DNA of 64,000 bases from Zopfochytrium polystomum (taxonomy: Eukaryota > Chytridiomycota > Chytridiomycetes > Chytridiales > Chytridiaceae). Both the position numbers and the translations under genes were made by a program. Location: assembly GCA_025765615.1 (NCBI GenBank), contig JAIVFJ010000030.1, positions 388,479 through 452,478 of the forward strand, in the 5' to 3' direction. Shown piece by piece: positions 24,529 through 35,864 of the stretch. How positions within the stretch are numbered: the first letter of the stretch is position 1; each line of letters begins with the position of its first letter. The notes under the pieces are model-generated. The model saw nothing but the letters and a program-made list of their open reading frames with translations, was not told the origin of the DNA and ran no database searches.

Positions 24529-26093
24529 ATGCGGCGAAGGGCTGCAAATCCGTCCGCCGCCGCAACCACTTCCAACGGCACCGCCAGCGGGTCAGGAACT
24601 GATTCCACCCCTCGCGCCGCCGGCACCGGCGGGATCGGCGCCATTGACGAAAGCGCGCAGCTCCTGCAACCTCATGCTACCCATCAGCGCGATCCTCGCG
24701 ACTCCGAGACCAAGGGTGAGAGCCACCGGCCTGCAAGGCACCCTTTCACGGACGACTACTCCAGCTCAGCAAATGAAACGGACGTGCCAATGACGCTTCC
24801 TCCTCCATCTCCAAATCGGTGGAAGAACTGGTGGGTACGAACGTTTTGGACCTTCGTGATGATCGGCGGGTTCGTTGGCATCATTCTTGCGGGGCACATT
24901 TGGGTGGTGCTCCTAGTCGTTGTCATTCAAATCCTAGTCTACTGGGAAGTCATTGCAATCGCGCACGTACCGTCAAAGGCAAAGAAGATGCCTTGGTTCA
25001 GAACGCTCCAAGTCTGGTTCTTGCTCAGCACCAACTATTTCCTGTATGGCCAGACGATCATTCAGTATTTCAAGCAGTCTGTGTTCGTCGATGCATTCCT
25101 CACCCCCCTGGCAACGCACCATCAGTTTATTTCGTTCTCTCTGTACGTTGTTGGATTCGTGGCTTTCGTCTCCAACCTCCAGAAAGGCCATTACAAGTTT
25201 CAGTTCAGCCAGTTTGCCTGGACTCACATGACCCTCATCCTGGTCATCTGCCAGTCTCAATTCATTGTCAAGAACATCTTCGAGGGCCTCGTCTGGTTTC
25301 TACTGCCAACCTCGCTTGTCATTTGCAACGACATTACCGCCTATATTTTCGGGTTCTTCTTTGGGCGAACTCCGCTAATCAAGCTAAGCCCAAAAAAGAC
25401 ATGGGAAGGCTTCCTCGGTGCCTTGGTCTCCACTATCATATTCGGGTTCTTTTTCGCTGGTTTTATAAATCAATACCCTTACCTGACGTGTCCCGTAAGA
25501 ACGATGAGGACCAACTCGATGTCTGGAGTTACCTGCAATCTCAACCCAGTGTTCGTGCCGATTGAAATCCAGCTGTTCCCGGCTATGCGGGCGCTTGTCT
25601 GGCATATCACCAGATTGGAAGTAGCGAGTATCACCGTTACTCCTTTTCAGCTCCATGCGATTATCATGGCCCTATTTGCCTCCATAATTGCGCCGTTTGG
25701 CGGGTTCTTCGCGTCTGGTGCGAAACGTGCCTTCAAATTGAAAGACTTTGGGGACTACATTCCGGGTCATGGTGGCATAACGGACAGAATGGGTTCGTTA
25801 ATCCTTAAGAAAGTCTTTTCTTATGACTAACATCTTCCCGCCTTTCTGGAACTTCAGATTGCCAGTTTCTGATGAGCTTCTTCGCCTTTCTCTACTACCA
25901 GTCCTTCATCGCAAGAGCGGAGCTATCGGTGGGACAAGTTCTCCAAACTGTCGTCGCTGGTCTTGCCCCGAAGGACCAACTTGAACTCTTTTATGATCTG
26001 AGGGATTACTTGACGCAGCAAGGCCTTCTCGACCTGAACGAAATGATCTCCAGGCCCGCTCGGCGGCCTCTTTTCGACTTCCCACAGGGTTGA
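24529..26093 (+). CDS. CDS1: Phosphatidate cytidylyltransferase (CDP-diacylglycerol synthase)
   Basis: Makes CDP-diacylglycerol from CTP and phosphatidic acid in the ER, the branch point for phosphatidylinositol and cardiolipin. A disordered N-terminus (about 100 residues) is followed by about eight hydrophobic helices. The family hallmarks are all present: NDITAYIFGFFFGRTPLIKLSPKKTWEGF split here as NDITAYIFG, FFFGRTPLI and SPKKTWEGF, then SGAKRAFKLKDFGDYIPGHG and GGITDRM. One intron (about 25792-25857) separates GGITDRM from DCQFLMSFFAFLYYQSF. The second exon stops at 26093. Length (about 500 residues) and order match fungal CDS1 throughout. No damage is seen. Confidence 0.95.
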
Positions 26094-26138
26094 CAGTCAA
26101 ACAAATGCAACAGGAATGAGAAGGGAAAATGGAGAGAG

Positions 26139-26161
26139 AAAAAAAAAAAAAAAAAAAAAAA
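26139..26161 (+). repeat. A23 tract in the leader of the palmitoyltransferase gene
   Basis: A pure A-run 31 bases before the ATG at 26192, flanked by purine-rich DNA. Confidence 0.9.
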
Positions 26162-26191
26162 GAAATAACAATAAGAAAAAGAAAAGAGCGG

Positions 26192-27930
26192 ATGTTTTGG
26201 GTGATCGGAGGCACTGCCTCCGTCGTTCTGCTGATCGCCGTCCTTCTGTTCGGGCAGGTCAGGAGAGCGGGAGCGCGCGCAGAAAAACGGCACTCTCACC
26301 ACGATCTTTTCACGATCGCAGAACAATTTTTTTCGAGACAGCATCGTGGGGAAGGCGAATTTGTTGTTGACCGAGACTCTCCCAACTGCTCTACAGTACG
26401 TAGTTGTTGAGGAGTTCACTGATAATCGATGTGCACTTTCTAGCCGGTTGTGTGTCAAGATTTTTGGAGAACGCGTCGTCGGATACGTCGAATCCTGGCT
26501 GAATTATCTTTTCATTGGCCGTCATCCACTGCTGCAGGTAATTGCAGACTCTGGCAATGAGCTTGGGTCTGATTTCCTTGCCGTCATACAGATATTTTAT
26601 CTTTCCTTGATCACTGGGGGCATTGGAGTCTTCTTATTTTTCGCTGGTGACAAGATCTTCCGTAAAGGTTGCCTGCACCCAGCGCATGTGTAGGTCCTCA
26701 CATATATTGAGAAATGCGCTAACGGCCAAAAGCGTGGTCATTCCGTTTGCCATACTGGGTGTGTACGCCGCGTTCTTCAGAGCCAGTTGGTCGAATCCGG
26801 GTGTAATCACTCCAAAGAACGTGCAGAGGGCCTGTGATAAGTGGGACTATGATTACGTACTGTTCAATCCGAAAGTCTGCAGCACATGCCAAACCAGCAA
26901 GTATGCTCACAAAGCCAGAATCCTCACGCAACGTAACCTACAATGATATTAAGGCCCGCTCGTTCAAAGCACTGTGCAGTTTGCAACGTTTGCGTTGCAG
27001 GCTTTGAGTAAGTGCTGAGAAAGAGTCTTGCAACGTTGTAACTTACGCTCACGTTGCAGCCATCATTGTGCCTGGAGTTCGTATACGTTATTCACTTATT
27101 TCATCTGACCAGTACAAAGTCAACAATTGCGTAGGGTACTATAACTATCGATATTTCCTCCTTTTTTTGTCGTCAACTTGGGCAATTTGCTTCTACGGCA
27201 CATACCTCATATACAAGATACTGGAGTTTGAGATCGAAGACCAAAAAATCCTAATGTATGATGTAATGGATCCTACCGACGGACGGCGAAGGCGCCGAAT
27301 CACCATGAGCGAGGCGGTTATGGTCAGTCCCACTGTGCCATAATTGCAATCTTACTTCTCAAACTGATGATATTTACAGTACATTTCCAGCAAAGAAATA
27401 TATCTAACGGCCCTTGGACTTTTCGCGTGTATGGCTGGAATCGTCGTCTTCGGGTTCACAATCTACCAATTGTCCATAGTCATGTCTGGAAAGACAAGTA
27501 TGCTTATCATTTTGGTTTAATTTTCTTGATTCTGACGCACCATGGAAATACCCCAGCCAACGAAATTTTTAAATGGGATGATCTGGAATACGATGTGAAA
27601 ACAAGACGCATTTACCAGATTCCCAAGGAGCTTCTCGAGTACTTGCAGAACTACAGCAAACCGGTTGCCAAAGAATTGGTTCATTCTTCAGTACCATCGT
27701 CTCGAAAGGGCGGCAATGTCAAGCGAAGGAAGGGGAAGCCACGAGCTGGAGATGGTGAAAGTAGAACAGAGGAGAGTGGGAACAACAGGCGGAAGAAGTT
27801 TGAACCTTCAGAATGGACTGAGGAGACGGAGGTTGTACCGCTGATGGATTCTAAGCAGCTCAGAAACATATATGATAAAGGTTGGCGGGGAAACCTCGCT
27901 GAAGTAGTTTTCCCTACCCCCTTTGATTGA
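26192..27930 (+). CDS. DHHC protein S-palmitoyltransferase (SWF1-like)
   Basis: A multi-pass membrane enzyme that attaches palmitate to cysteines of target proteins. ATG 26192 begins a hydrophobic helix (MFWVIGGTASVVLLIAVLLF). Other helices lie at about 26590-26660 and 26720-26790. The cysteine-rich domain is spread over small exons: NPKVCSTCQTSK (about 26870), then ARSKHCAVCNVCVAGF (about 26955), the 17-base exon giving the DHHC core (27058-27074), and NNCVGYYNYRYFLLFL (27125 onward). Two more membrane helices and a long basic cytoplasmic tail follow, ending at 27930. The HHC catalytic cysteine is intact. The single N-terminal helix before the luminal part and CRD arrangement recall SWF1, but PFA-type members cannot be excluded. 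Confidence 0.88.
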
Positions 27931-28019
27931 CATACTGCTAATGAGGACAAACAATTGTTTATGACGGAAATGGAAATGGGCAGCAAAGTTAAGAATAAAT
28001 AACAGAGATGCAGTGCTTC

Positions 28020-29092
28020 CAAGCATCGTGGCAAAATGATGACTAGTGTGCCAGGCACTGTCTCAACCTGCTCAAGGCGACCCTCCATAACACAGTCATA
28101 AGCAAAGCAACTTTTTAGCTCACAGAACGACACACTAACACCTACAAGTTTGTTCGCTGATAGGATCTGACAGTTCGCAAAATTCTGCTGACTTAAGAAT
28201 CTTTCCACAGCCTTCACAAAGATGGTTTGGGCAGCATTTCTGTCACGACCGAAATCGATCATGCATCCGCCACAATGGTATGTCCTGCTTGCTCCTCGAA
28301 TTCGATTGGATTCAATTCCAATCAATGAATTCGTCTGATTTCATTCGAATTCGATGAAATTTGGCTCTCTTCCTTCAGTTTGTTGAATTCAAAGTCCCAA
28401 CATTGCTCAGAATTGTGATTCAAGCTCGAAAAATGTGAATCGAATCAAACTCCGATTTTCGTCCGGTCCCGTTGTAGGATCAGCGTTTGGACGTGTATGC
28501 CTCGCCAACCTCAATAATCTTTGTGGACCGCCCTAACTGTTCCTCCCAAGAATGCTTTCTCCATTACATTGTGGAATTACAACTCCGTGTCTCTTCAGGC
28601 TGGAAAAACGTTGTTTTATGACTGCAGGTAGGTTTCTGCTGTCCTTCCGTCAGCAAACCGCCTGACCTCAAGTGGAAGACAAGGTTCATAGTGGCAGCTT
28701 TTGTGAAAACTGTTGACCTTTCTGTATCTTGCCCTCTAGCCTCCAGGGCGGTGAAGTCTGTTCACCGCACCGGAGACAAGCTAATCTCCAGTTAATAGTA
28801 CGAGCTTGGATTGGGCATCCACAAGGTGACCAATGTTTTGCAGCGCTGCCACGGCAAATTGCTTCATCGTCCACCAACTGGAAAATCGTTCTGTCGCAGT
28901 GGGGTTGATGAGCCAGTAATGCAGATCGCGAAACCGATCCACTCGGAAAGTGAGAATTGAAGAATGATCCAAACATGGAGGGCACCAAGAGCGAAAAGGT
29001 CTTGAATCTTGATTGGCGATTGTGCTGTATTGAGATGGAGGGTATGGCACGAGTTCTTGAAGGCAAACTTTGCGAGATGGCCCCTTGTTCAT
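28020..29092 (-). pseudogene. Degenerate Fanzor (eukaryotic TnpB-like RNA-guided nuclease) remnant
   Basis: Two hallmark motifs of the TnpB/Fanzor C-terminus occur in the correct order on the minus strand. IIEVGEAYTSKR (about 28522-28487) matches the conserved E.YTSK.C..C segment. YHCGGCMIDFGRDRNAAQTI (about 28280-28221) matches the second zinc knuckle plus the RuvC-III RD.NAA.NI motif. The two motifs are in different frames. A stop codon replaces the first zinc cysteine after TSKR, and further stops lie between them. Upstream, an open stretch from ATG 29092 ends KLVLLTGD at about 28781, possibly the central RuvC strand. Fanzors of this type travel in transposons in fungi and protists. The copy cannot encode an intact protein. 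The boundaries are uncertain. Confidence 0.72.
28297..28360. repeat. Two adjacent AT-rich inverted repeats inside the Fanzor remnant
   Basis: First: CGAATTC-GATTGGA, a 6-base loop, TCCAATC, a 3-base bulge, GAATTCG (28297-28333), giving 14 paired bases. Second: ATTTCA...TGAAAT around a TCGAATTCGA core (28338-28360). They lie between the two Fanzor motifs. Confidence 0.85.
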
Positions 29093-29195
29093 CTATTGCA
29101 GCATCGCTCCTCGACGACCAGTGGTGTCCACATTGGAGAGCAAAAGAAATTTGTTCGTGATTTTTTTGCTCTGTAGTGGATGACGGTACGGACGG

Positions 29196-32100
29196 ATGTT
29201 TGACGCTTTCTCGTCCTACGTCCGGGGGTTCGTGGTGGGGGCTGGCTTCATCTTGCTAGTTGAAGTCCTGCTAGTACTTGCAGCATGCTTCGTCCTATTC
29301 GATCCGATGCGAAAGACTGTCGTCCCTCCACCTCCCGAGTTCTCCACAGCTGGGATCATTGATGGCGGCGATGCTACCACCATGCCACCCTCTGGGAACA
29401 GAATAACTGCAACCCACTCTCGTGCTCGCGATCTCATCAACGAACACGAGGAGTCCTGGCCCGAGAACATTGTCGAGTTCCTTATGCTGGCTCTTTCTCC
29501 AACCGATGCAGATACACCTGTTCCGCCGCGTCCCACAGCCTCTGGTGGTAAGCCTTCACCACTGAACGATTATATAGTGGATCCCGTCGCCATCGGGCCA
29601 ACCGATCCTTGCCCATGGGCAAACGTCGTTGCCGCCAGATTCTTTCTTGCCTTGAGAGAAAGTGAGCTTTTCAAAAGTAGGATGAAGGCGAAAATGACCG
29701 AGCGAATGAACATGAAGCTGAAAAACAACTCGTTTGTGGTAATGTATACTGAAACTGAACTTCGTTGAAGAATATTATTTCTTACGCTTTCTGTTCCATA
29801 TCACACAGTCTCACGTTCGCATTCTGGATATATCTCTTGGTGACTACGCTCCCAAAATTCATGGGGTCAGACTAATGAAAGGCGTGACGGACGATCTCGC
29901 GGTGGTTGGTTTCTGCTTTCCACCAACACGAGAGAAGCTTGACTGAAGTCATTCAGGTCCTAGAGGTTGACGCAACGTACGCTGGGGGTGGAAGCGTTGC
30001 CCTCGAAGTAACATTGACGGCTGGCCTTAGCGTCCCTGTTCGCGTCTATCTCAGCAGCTTAGCTGGGAAAGTATGTGCGCATGCCCTGCCTTCGTATTTT
30101 AACTGGGTGCCATAATCCAGCTTCGAGTCCGATTTCCTTCAATCGGTTGGCCCGACATGCTTGCCATTGCGTTTGTGGAAGACCCGGGTGCTTCGTTCAG
30201 GGTTGACTCTCCCATAACTGTTTTCGACAATGAGATGGTTCGCGGGATGGTGAACAAGCTGATTGCTGGTGTTATGAGGAAAGTGTTTCTGGACATGTGG
30301 GTCCTCCCGGGTTGCAGGAACTTCTTCTTGCCACTAATGACCCCGACTCCGGTGGTAAGATCGTCTATCCCACGCAAGGTTCGTGGATACTGATGAATGT
30401 GCAGGAGGAGCTGTCTCGGATGAATATAGCAAACATACCGAGGCCGCCAGTCCACAGGCGCCCTGTGCCGGGCGCATCGGGTAAATCTCAAGAGTCGACG
30501 TTATGGCAAAATCGCTCAAAAGTGCACTCAATCGAAAAGCAAGGAACAGTGCAACAAATCCCCCTCGCATTTTTGGATTGCGTCAGTTCTCAAGCCCATC
30601 AACTTGATATGACGATTTCGTCCTCTTCGAATCAAGCAACGATCGACAATATCGGAAACGATCTCATTGCAGCATTTTTGACCCTCGCTAGGGATGCAGA
30701 CTCCAAAGTAGGGCCTCTTGATGGTTCGTCAACTGCGCCCAGTGAGAAAATCACTCCCGCCAGCTTGGCATGGAAGATTGTGAAAGACCGGCAAGGAGTG
30801 TGCGTTCAGAAGAGGAGGCTCGTTGCTCCAGGATTCCAATCCGAGCTCACCAAGGCCACCATCTCCATTGACTGTGACTCCGAAAGAGTGTACTCAGTAA
30901 GGATATTCTTTTCCAAACGATCCCCCTTCATGACAACCTGTGCAGATTCTTTCACACCCAGAGCACTTTCGCCACGTGGAAGAGACATACATGGCTTCGT
31001 CGATTTTCCGGCAGTTTTGTAAGTTCAAGGAGACGGGGGAGCATGGTCTAACATTCTTTACAAGCTGAATCGGCATCTATTCGACATTCTCAATTCATGT
31101 TGGGGCGCAACATATTGAAGGACTACCTTGTTTTCGAAGTCAAGTGCAAAGTTGACTCAACTGGCCACGACTCTTCGTCTCTCGAGCCAACTCGTCAGAC
31201 CTCATTCATAGTTGTCATGCGAAGTATCGCGGGCTACAAGGAAGACAGCGCGGAGCCCCTTATTGATTTGAAATCGCATCCTGAAGATACCCTGGCAACA
31301 GATTCAGTCCCTCCCGAAGACCACGACAGCATGAATCAAGTAAAAACGAAAATCACTGGTGACGAGCCCCCAGAGTTGATGGTATCGAGTGGAGCAGCGA
31401 TTTCGGATGATCTTGCAATCATCAATACTGATGACGCAGCCAAGATTATTGAAGCGAGAACCATCCCTGCTGTGGAGGAATCAACATCTGATCCGACGGC
31501 GCAGGCGGTAGCAGTAAGCCAGAACACATTGCTCCCTCCAGAACCGCCAACGTCAGTAGTCTATCTATATGGATATCTTATCGAGCCATCTTCAACCGAT
31601 GCGAACAGCTGCAGAGTCACGGTTTTATCTCAGCTTTCACCTGATATTTCTCGACTTGAAGCGAATTTCAACACATGCAGAAAACTGAAGAATTTTGTTG
31701 AGGAATACGTGGCTCTATCATCACGTGCACAATCAACCTCAACCTCCTCGTCTTCTTCGTTATTAAGCTATGCAGCTTCTGAGCTACGAAAACGCCGGAT
31801 GTTCACAACTGGAGTAGAAGGCGGCGAGAAGAGGATCGACAAGCTGAAGAACCTGGTCAGCTCAACAGCGGGATATCTAATGAAGAATAAGCGAACACCA
31901 GGATGGTTCGGCGCAGCGGGGGCCTCATTAGAGAGCGGTGTCGGTCAGGATGATGCTTCTTCCATGGACAGTCGAGTTGAAAACGCCTCAGATGTTGATG
32001 AAGCGGCGTTCCGTGGGGTTGACGACGTAGATTCAATTTCTGCGCGAGAGGATTTATTTAATTTTGAGGAAACTGCCGTTCCTTCGCAGTCATATGAATC

Positions 32101-33856
32101 TAGAGGGTTCATTGTGTCAGAGGATTTGCAACGCCACAAAACCCTCAACGAACAAGAAGCCAACGGACTCACTCGAGACAGCTCCTCCATCAGTACCTCT
32201 AGCGCCCCAACTGTTTCCAGCTCTCTCATGTCAAAAGTGTCTGATATAGTAACAGGAGAACTTATGACATCCGCAGCTGCTATCGCCAGGACTGTTACGA
32301 AAAAGAGGTCCTTGACGTTTTTGAAAAAACTTCCAGGGACTCAGGGTGACGCTTCGGAGGATGAGGCTGAGCCAATGGGAGCTGTGCGAGCGACAGTCGA
32401 TGAAACCACGAAATCCGATATACCGGTTGGTGACAGTCTGGACCCCGCACTATACCAGGAGAAAAGGATCTTCGGCCGTGAAATCGTCCGAGAGGATTTA
32501 TCTTTCACGCGTCGTACCGACGGCGGACACGCTGAATTCAGTTGGGAATTCTTTTTGCGGGGAGAGGCTCAAATAACCTTTTCACTTGTGTTTCGGCCGG
32601 AGAACAGGATTTCGAGCGAAGAGCACATTCTGACGTTGTTTCCACCAAGCCAAGTAGATAAAGGCGACAGGCAAATTGTCCCAGCCGGTTCAGTCACTGC
32701 ACCTCCGTCTAAACCTTTCAGGGGCACAATATCAGTGTCAAGCTTTCCTTCTGGTACCTTTATTTTCGTCTGGGACAACACTAGCGGCTCTAAAAAAGGC
32801 GTCAAGGACCTTGTGTACAGGTCCATCTTTCGACCTTTCCAGTTGGTCCTTTCGCCGGGGCTTCCACTGCGACCCATCGGAGCAGGCTACAGCGGCGAAG
32901 TTAATATTCCGCGGAAATCTCTATTCAGAGTGAGCGTTGTGTATGACGCAAGCGTGGAAGTGGCAGAGTCCATGAGGCCTGTCATTTTAATGTGGGATTT
33001 TTCTACCCACGCAATCGACGTCATGTTCAGCGTCTTATTCTTCGCAGATGAAGACTCAAGATCATCAGTCTCTACGATAGCTGCCAGCTCCCAACCATTG
33101 CAGAACGATGTTGGAGACCCTGGGATCCTTGAGTCCACTGAGTCAACCCCCCCAGCCAAAGACAATATGAACCCCGAGCACTTGCCTCTGACTGACGTTC
33201 GCCTGGAGACTTTCCCCGAGAAAGCCAATCATTCCCCGCCACCTAAACCAGCTCGTTTGCACAAAGCTCCTGTCGTCGCCAACGAAGATCAAAACGGCGA
33301 GGTGGTTTCGGCCATGGACGAAGTCGCTCCAACGCACCAACCCCAAATTCCGCCTCGCCCTCCGCTTCGCCCTCCGTTATTGGCAGATCCTTCCAACTCG
33401 CGAGCTCCCCCACCAAAACCTCCCCGACGAGATGGGCCGGCCGTACCCGACCGGCCGTCGCTGGCCAGCAGGCTTGCGGCAGTTGCAGGCGATCGAAGTG
33501 ATGTTGAAAGTTCGGTTCCGTTCAAAGGAAGTAGCGGCGAAACATTGTCCGAATCTGAGTCCCACGGCCGTAGCTCACTTGCACCCACGCATGAGGTCCC
33601 GCCTTTGTCGTCAAGCCCCTCCAGCTCGTCTGTCTTGAGTGGTTACCTTAGTCGGCAACATGCTCGTCCCCTTTCGGTAATCTCCCCAACCAAGGTCAAA
33701 ACTCAGCCTGGCATGACTTTTTCAGGAAGTGTTCCTGTCACAGGACGGCACGGAGTTTACAGCTTCATATGGGATAATTCTCATTCCGTGGTTCTACCTA
33801 AGACCGTTACCTTCAAAGCAGCGATCGTTTTAGCAAAGGAGGAAAATGTGCAATAG
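29196..33856 (+). CDS. Membrane-anchored SMP lipid-transfer protein with START-like and GOLD-like domains
   Basis: ATG 29196 begins a membrane anchor (FVVGAGFILLVEVLLVLAACF). An SMP domain follows through exons to about 30360: ENIVEFLMLAL, PCPWANVVAARFFLALRES, LRVRFPSIGWPDMLAIAFVEDPG and IAGVMRKVFLDMWVLPG. SMP domains move lipids at ER contact sites (PDZD8, TEX2/Nvj2, ERMES). Next, 30740-31250 reads like a START fold: LAWKIVKDRQGVCVQKR, SIDCDSERVYSILSHPEHFRHVEETY, then after a GTAAGT intron (about 31020-31067) GRNILKDYLVFEVK and FIVVMRSI. A disordered Ser/acidic region (31260-32400) leads to GOLD-like beta repeats (FSWEFFLRGEAQITFSLVF; GTFIFVWDNTSGS; SFIWDNSHS). A Pro-rich PPxxPPRxP segment (33340-33430) could bind SH3 domains. 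The SMP call is strong; START and GOLD are tentative. Short upstream ATG at 29179 stops after seven codons. Confidence 0.8.
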
Positions 33857-33884
33857 ATTCTGCAATTTATTTCTCTGCTATTTA

Positions 33885-34757
33885 TCAGCGCTTCTTCTTC
33901 TTCTTGGATTGCGAATCTTTCGAGACCGATGAATCCCGCTTTCCAGTTTTGGCCGTGCCCGCGCTATTCCAGTACAGTACCAACTGCAAAAATAGAATTC
34001 CATTGAGAAAAGTTCCAAGAAGGAACGAGACCAGGATTGAGAAGTCATTAACTTCAGTCAAAGTAGTGTAAATTCGCGCCAAACTGCCGATGAGCTGCAA
34101 ACCGAGGGTGATGGGTGACAGCAGGCCGGTGCTTCGGGCAAGGTAGTTTGACGCGATCTGGGGCAGTTTTGAGGCTGATCCCGAAACAATTGCTGACCAC
34201 TGAAGTGTAACGAGAAAATTCTCTGGGACGATGGCTGGCTGAAGCAGCGCGTATGCAAAGATGGTGAAGAAGGCTGCGGTAGCAATGAGTCCAATCGAGT
34301 TTTTGCCGTAGTGAAAGAGCAGAAAGAGGATAGTGTAGTTTTGGATGGCAATGAAAACGTCTGCGGAGTTTCGTGATTACAAGGTGTTATCTCTTGAGCT
34401 CGAAATGATGAACTCAATTAACTCACTCTCTCCGTAGGTGGAGAACGGATTTTCGCGCCTCAGGTTGTAACCAATTGAGACGGTGAAAGCCAACGACTCC
34501 AGCAGGTACGAGAAGAGGGAGATGCCACGCGCTGAGCCGGCTCCAACGATTTTGAGGATCTGCGGCAGCTTAACAATTGAGCCGCCGACGACGATACCAA
34601 GACCGAGGACCTTGGAGACTAGCAGGGAAAGGCATGGATTTTTCGGAAGCTCAAGCGGCGCATCGAAAAGGGTGGTCGTGAGGGAAGCTGCGCACTTTTC
34701 GCCAACAAGCGGCGCGAGAACAGCCAAAGCGACCTGCTCCAGCTGGTGTGTTGCCAT
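33885..34757 (-). CDS. MPDU1: Mannose-P-dolichol utilization defect 1 homologue (PQ-loop protein)
   Basis: An ER membrane protein needed for use of dolichol-phosphate-mannose and -glucose in glycosylation. Both PQ-loop repeats are present: VKLPQILKIVGAGSARGISL (near 34540) and SKLPQIASNYLARSTG (near 34160). SLARIYTTLTEVND and FLNGILFLQLVLYWNSAG match the C-terminal half of MPDU1, and the protein ends in a KKKKKR ER-retrieval-like basic tail. ATG 34757 is chosen; the frame upstream has no ATG. One intron is implied at about 34362-34425. The gene converges on the SMP gene (28-bp gap) and diverges from USE1 (26-bp gap). Confidence 0.92.
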
Positions 34758-34783
34758 CTCTCGAGAATTTGTTGAGTGCAAAC
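34758..34783. promoter_or_regulatory. 26-bp gap between divergent start codons of MPDU1 and USE1
   Basis: The two ATGs are separated by only 26 bases (34758-34783). Transcription of each gene must start inside or beyond the other's coding sequence, or with almost no leader. Confidence 0.7.
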
Positions 34784-35740
34784 ATGTCAACGCAGAACCC
34801 AAAGGAGGTGAATCTGCAACGCTTCCTCGCCAAGTTCGACCTGAGAGCGTCAGACTTTGGCACAGATGACTCTCCCGTCACGATCAAGCGAGCTCACGCG
34901 CTAACGGTAATGTTCTCACCGAACCGAGGGTCTGCTCGGACTGCCCTCAAAAGGCGCCCTCTGCAACCGCTTACGTGGCCATCACTGCGCCACCTTGCAG
35001 CGCTCCTGCATAACCAATGCCTACTTGCAGTCGTTACATTTCGTTCTTGGCCTCCTCTCCGCAATTGAGCAAGACCCTGATCACATGCTGTCGGCCGCCA
35101 AACTTAGCGAGCTCAGGAAGCTGGCCGAGAAGCGCATCGCTGAGCTGCAGTCTGAAATCGAGTCGGAGGCAGCTAAAGTTTCACTGGGGAAAGAGTATCC
35201 CGAAAACATCTCTCATCCCCCTGAACCTCAACCGCCGAAACCACGCAACATTTCAAGCCCTACCACGGTTCAGGATCCCCGGACAAACGGTGTAGTGAGA
35301 CGAAGGTAAGAATCAGGACCACGTTGATTCACGTCTCACTTCGTTTCAAAGAAATCTGTCCCCAGGAATAAATGATGAGGATCCCCCTGATTCGGTGACG
35401 AAAGAGCAATTAAAACTACAAGATCAATACTCTGATGAGCTGCTAAGAATGGCTGCAGCGCTGAAATCAAGCTCTTTGTTATTTGGCGAAACTCTGAAGA
35501 AGGATGAAAAGGTTCGACCGAGTTCCACATCGTCGTTGATTAATCTTTCCAATCTCCGTAAGATTCGGGAAGATGCGTACCAAGCGCTTCAATCAAGTGT
35601 CGACAAAGTGAGCAAAGCCAGCTCCCGACTGAACAAAATCACGAAACGAGCCTCTGGAACGTTCTGGATGATGATTGGTTCAATACTTCTCGTGTTTGTT
35701 CTTTCTTCGTTCACATTTTTTGTTATTCGATTTCTCTAAG
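34784..35740 (+). CDS. USE1: Vesicle transport SNARE USE1
   Basis: An ER-resident tail-anchored SNARE for retrograde Golgi-to-ER fusion, partner of SEC20 and UFE1. The N-terminal helices (NLQRFLAKFDLRASDF; NAYLQSLHFVLGLLSAIEQD) are followed by a Pro-rich linker. The SNARE motif is DQYSDELLRMAAALKSSSLLFGE and onward to AYQALQSSVDKVS, and the C-terminal anchor is WMMIGSILLVFVLSSFTFFV, ending at 35740. DELLRMAAALKSSSL matches the USE1-type SNARE core. Introns are at about 34908-35005 and 35307-35350. The ATG at 34784 is the only sensible start. Confidence 0.88.
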
Positions 35741-35864
35741 GGAGCTTGCAAATACTGCTTGGTCACTCTCTTGTTATGGGTTTCTTTCTCCTCGGGCGAC
35801 GTGATGTGTGATCTACCAGCGGAAGTGCCTCTTGCCTGTTTCCAACATAGTATGGTGAAGTGCC

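Noticed and set aside
24819..25565. 248-codon plus-strand frame
   Set aside because: It is an out-of-frame shadow of CDS1, whose own frame carries every family motif.
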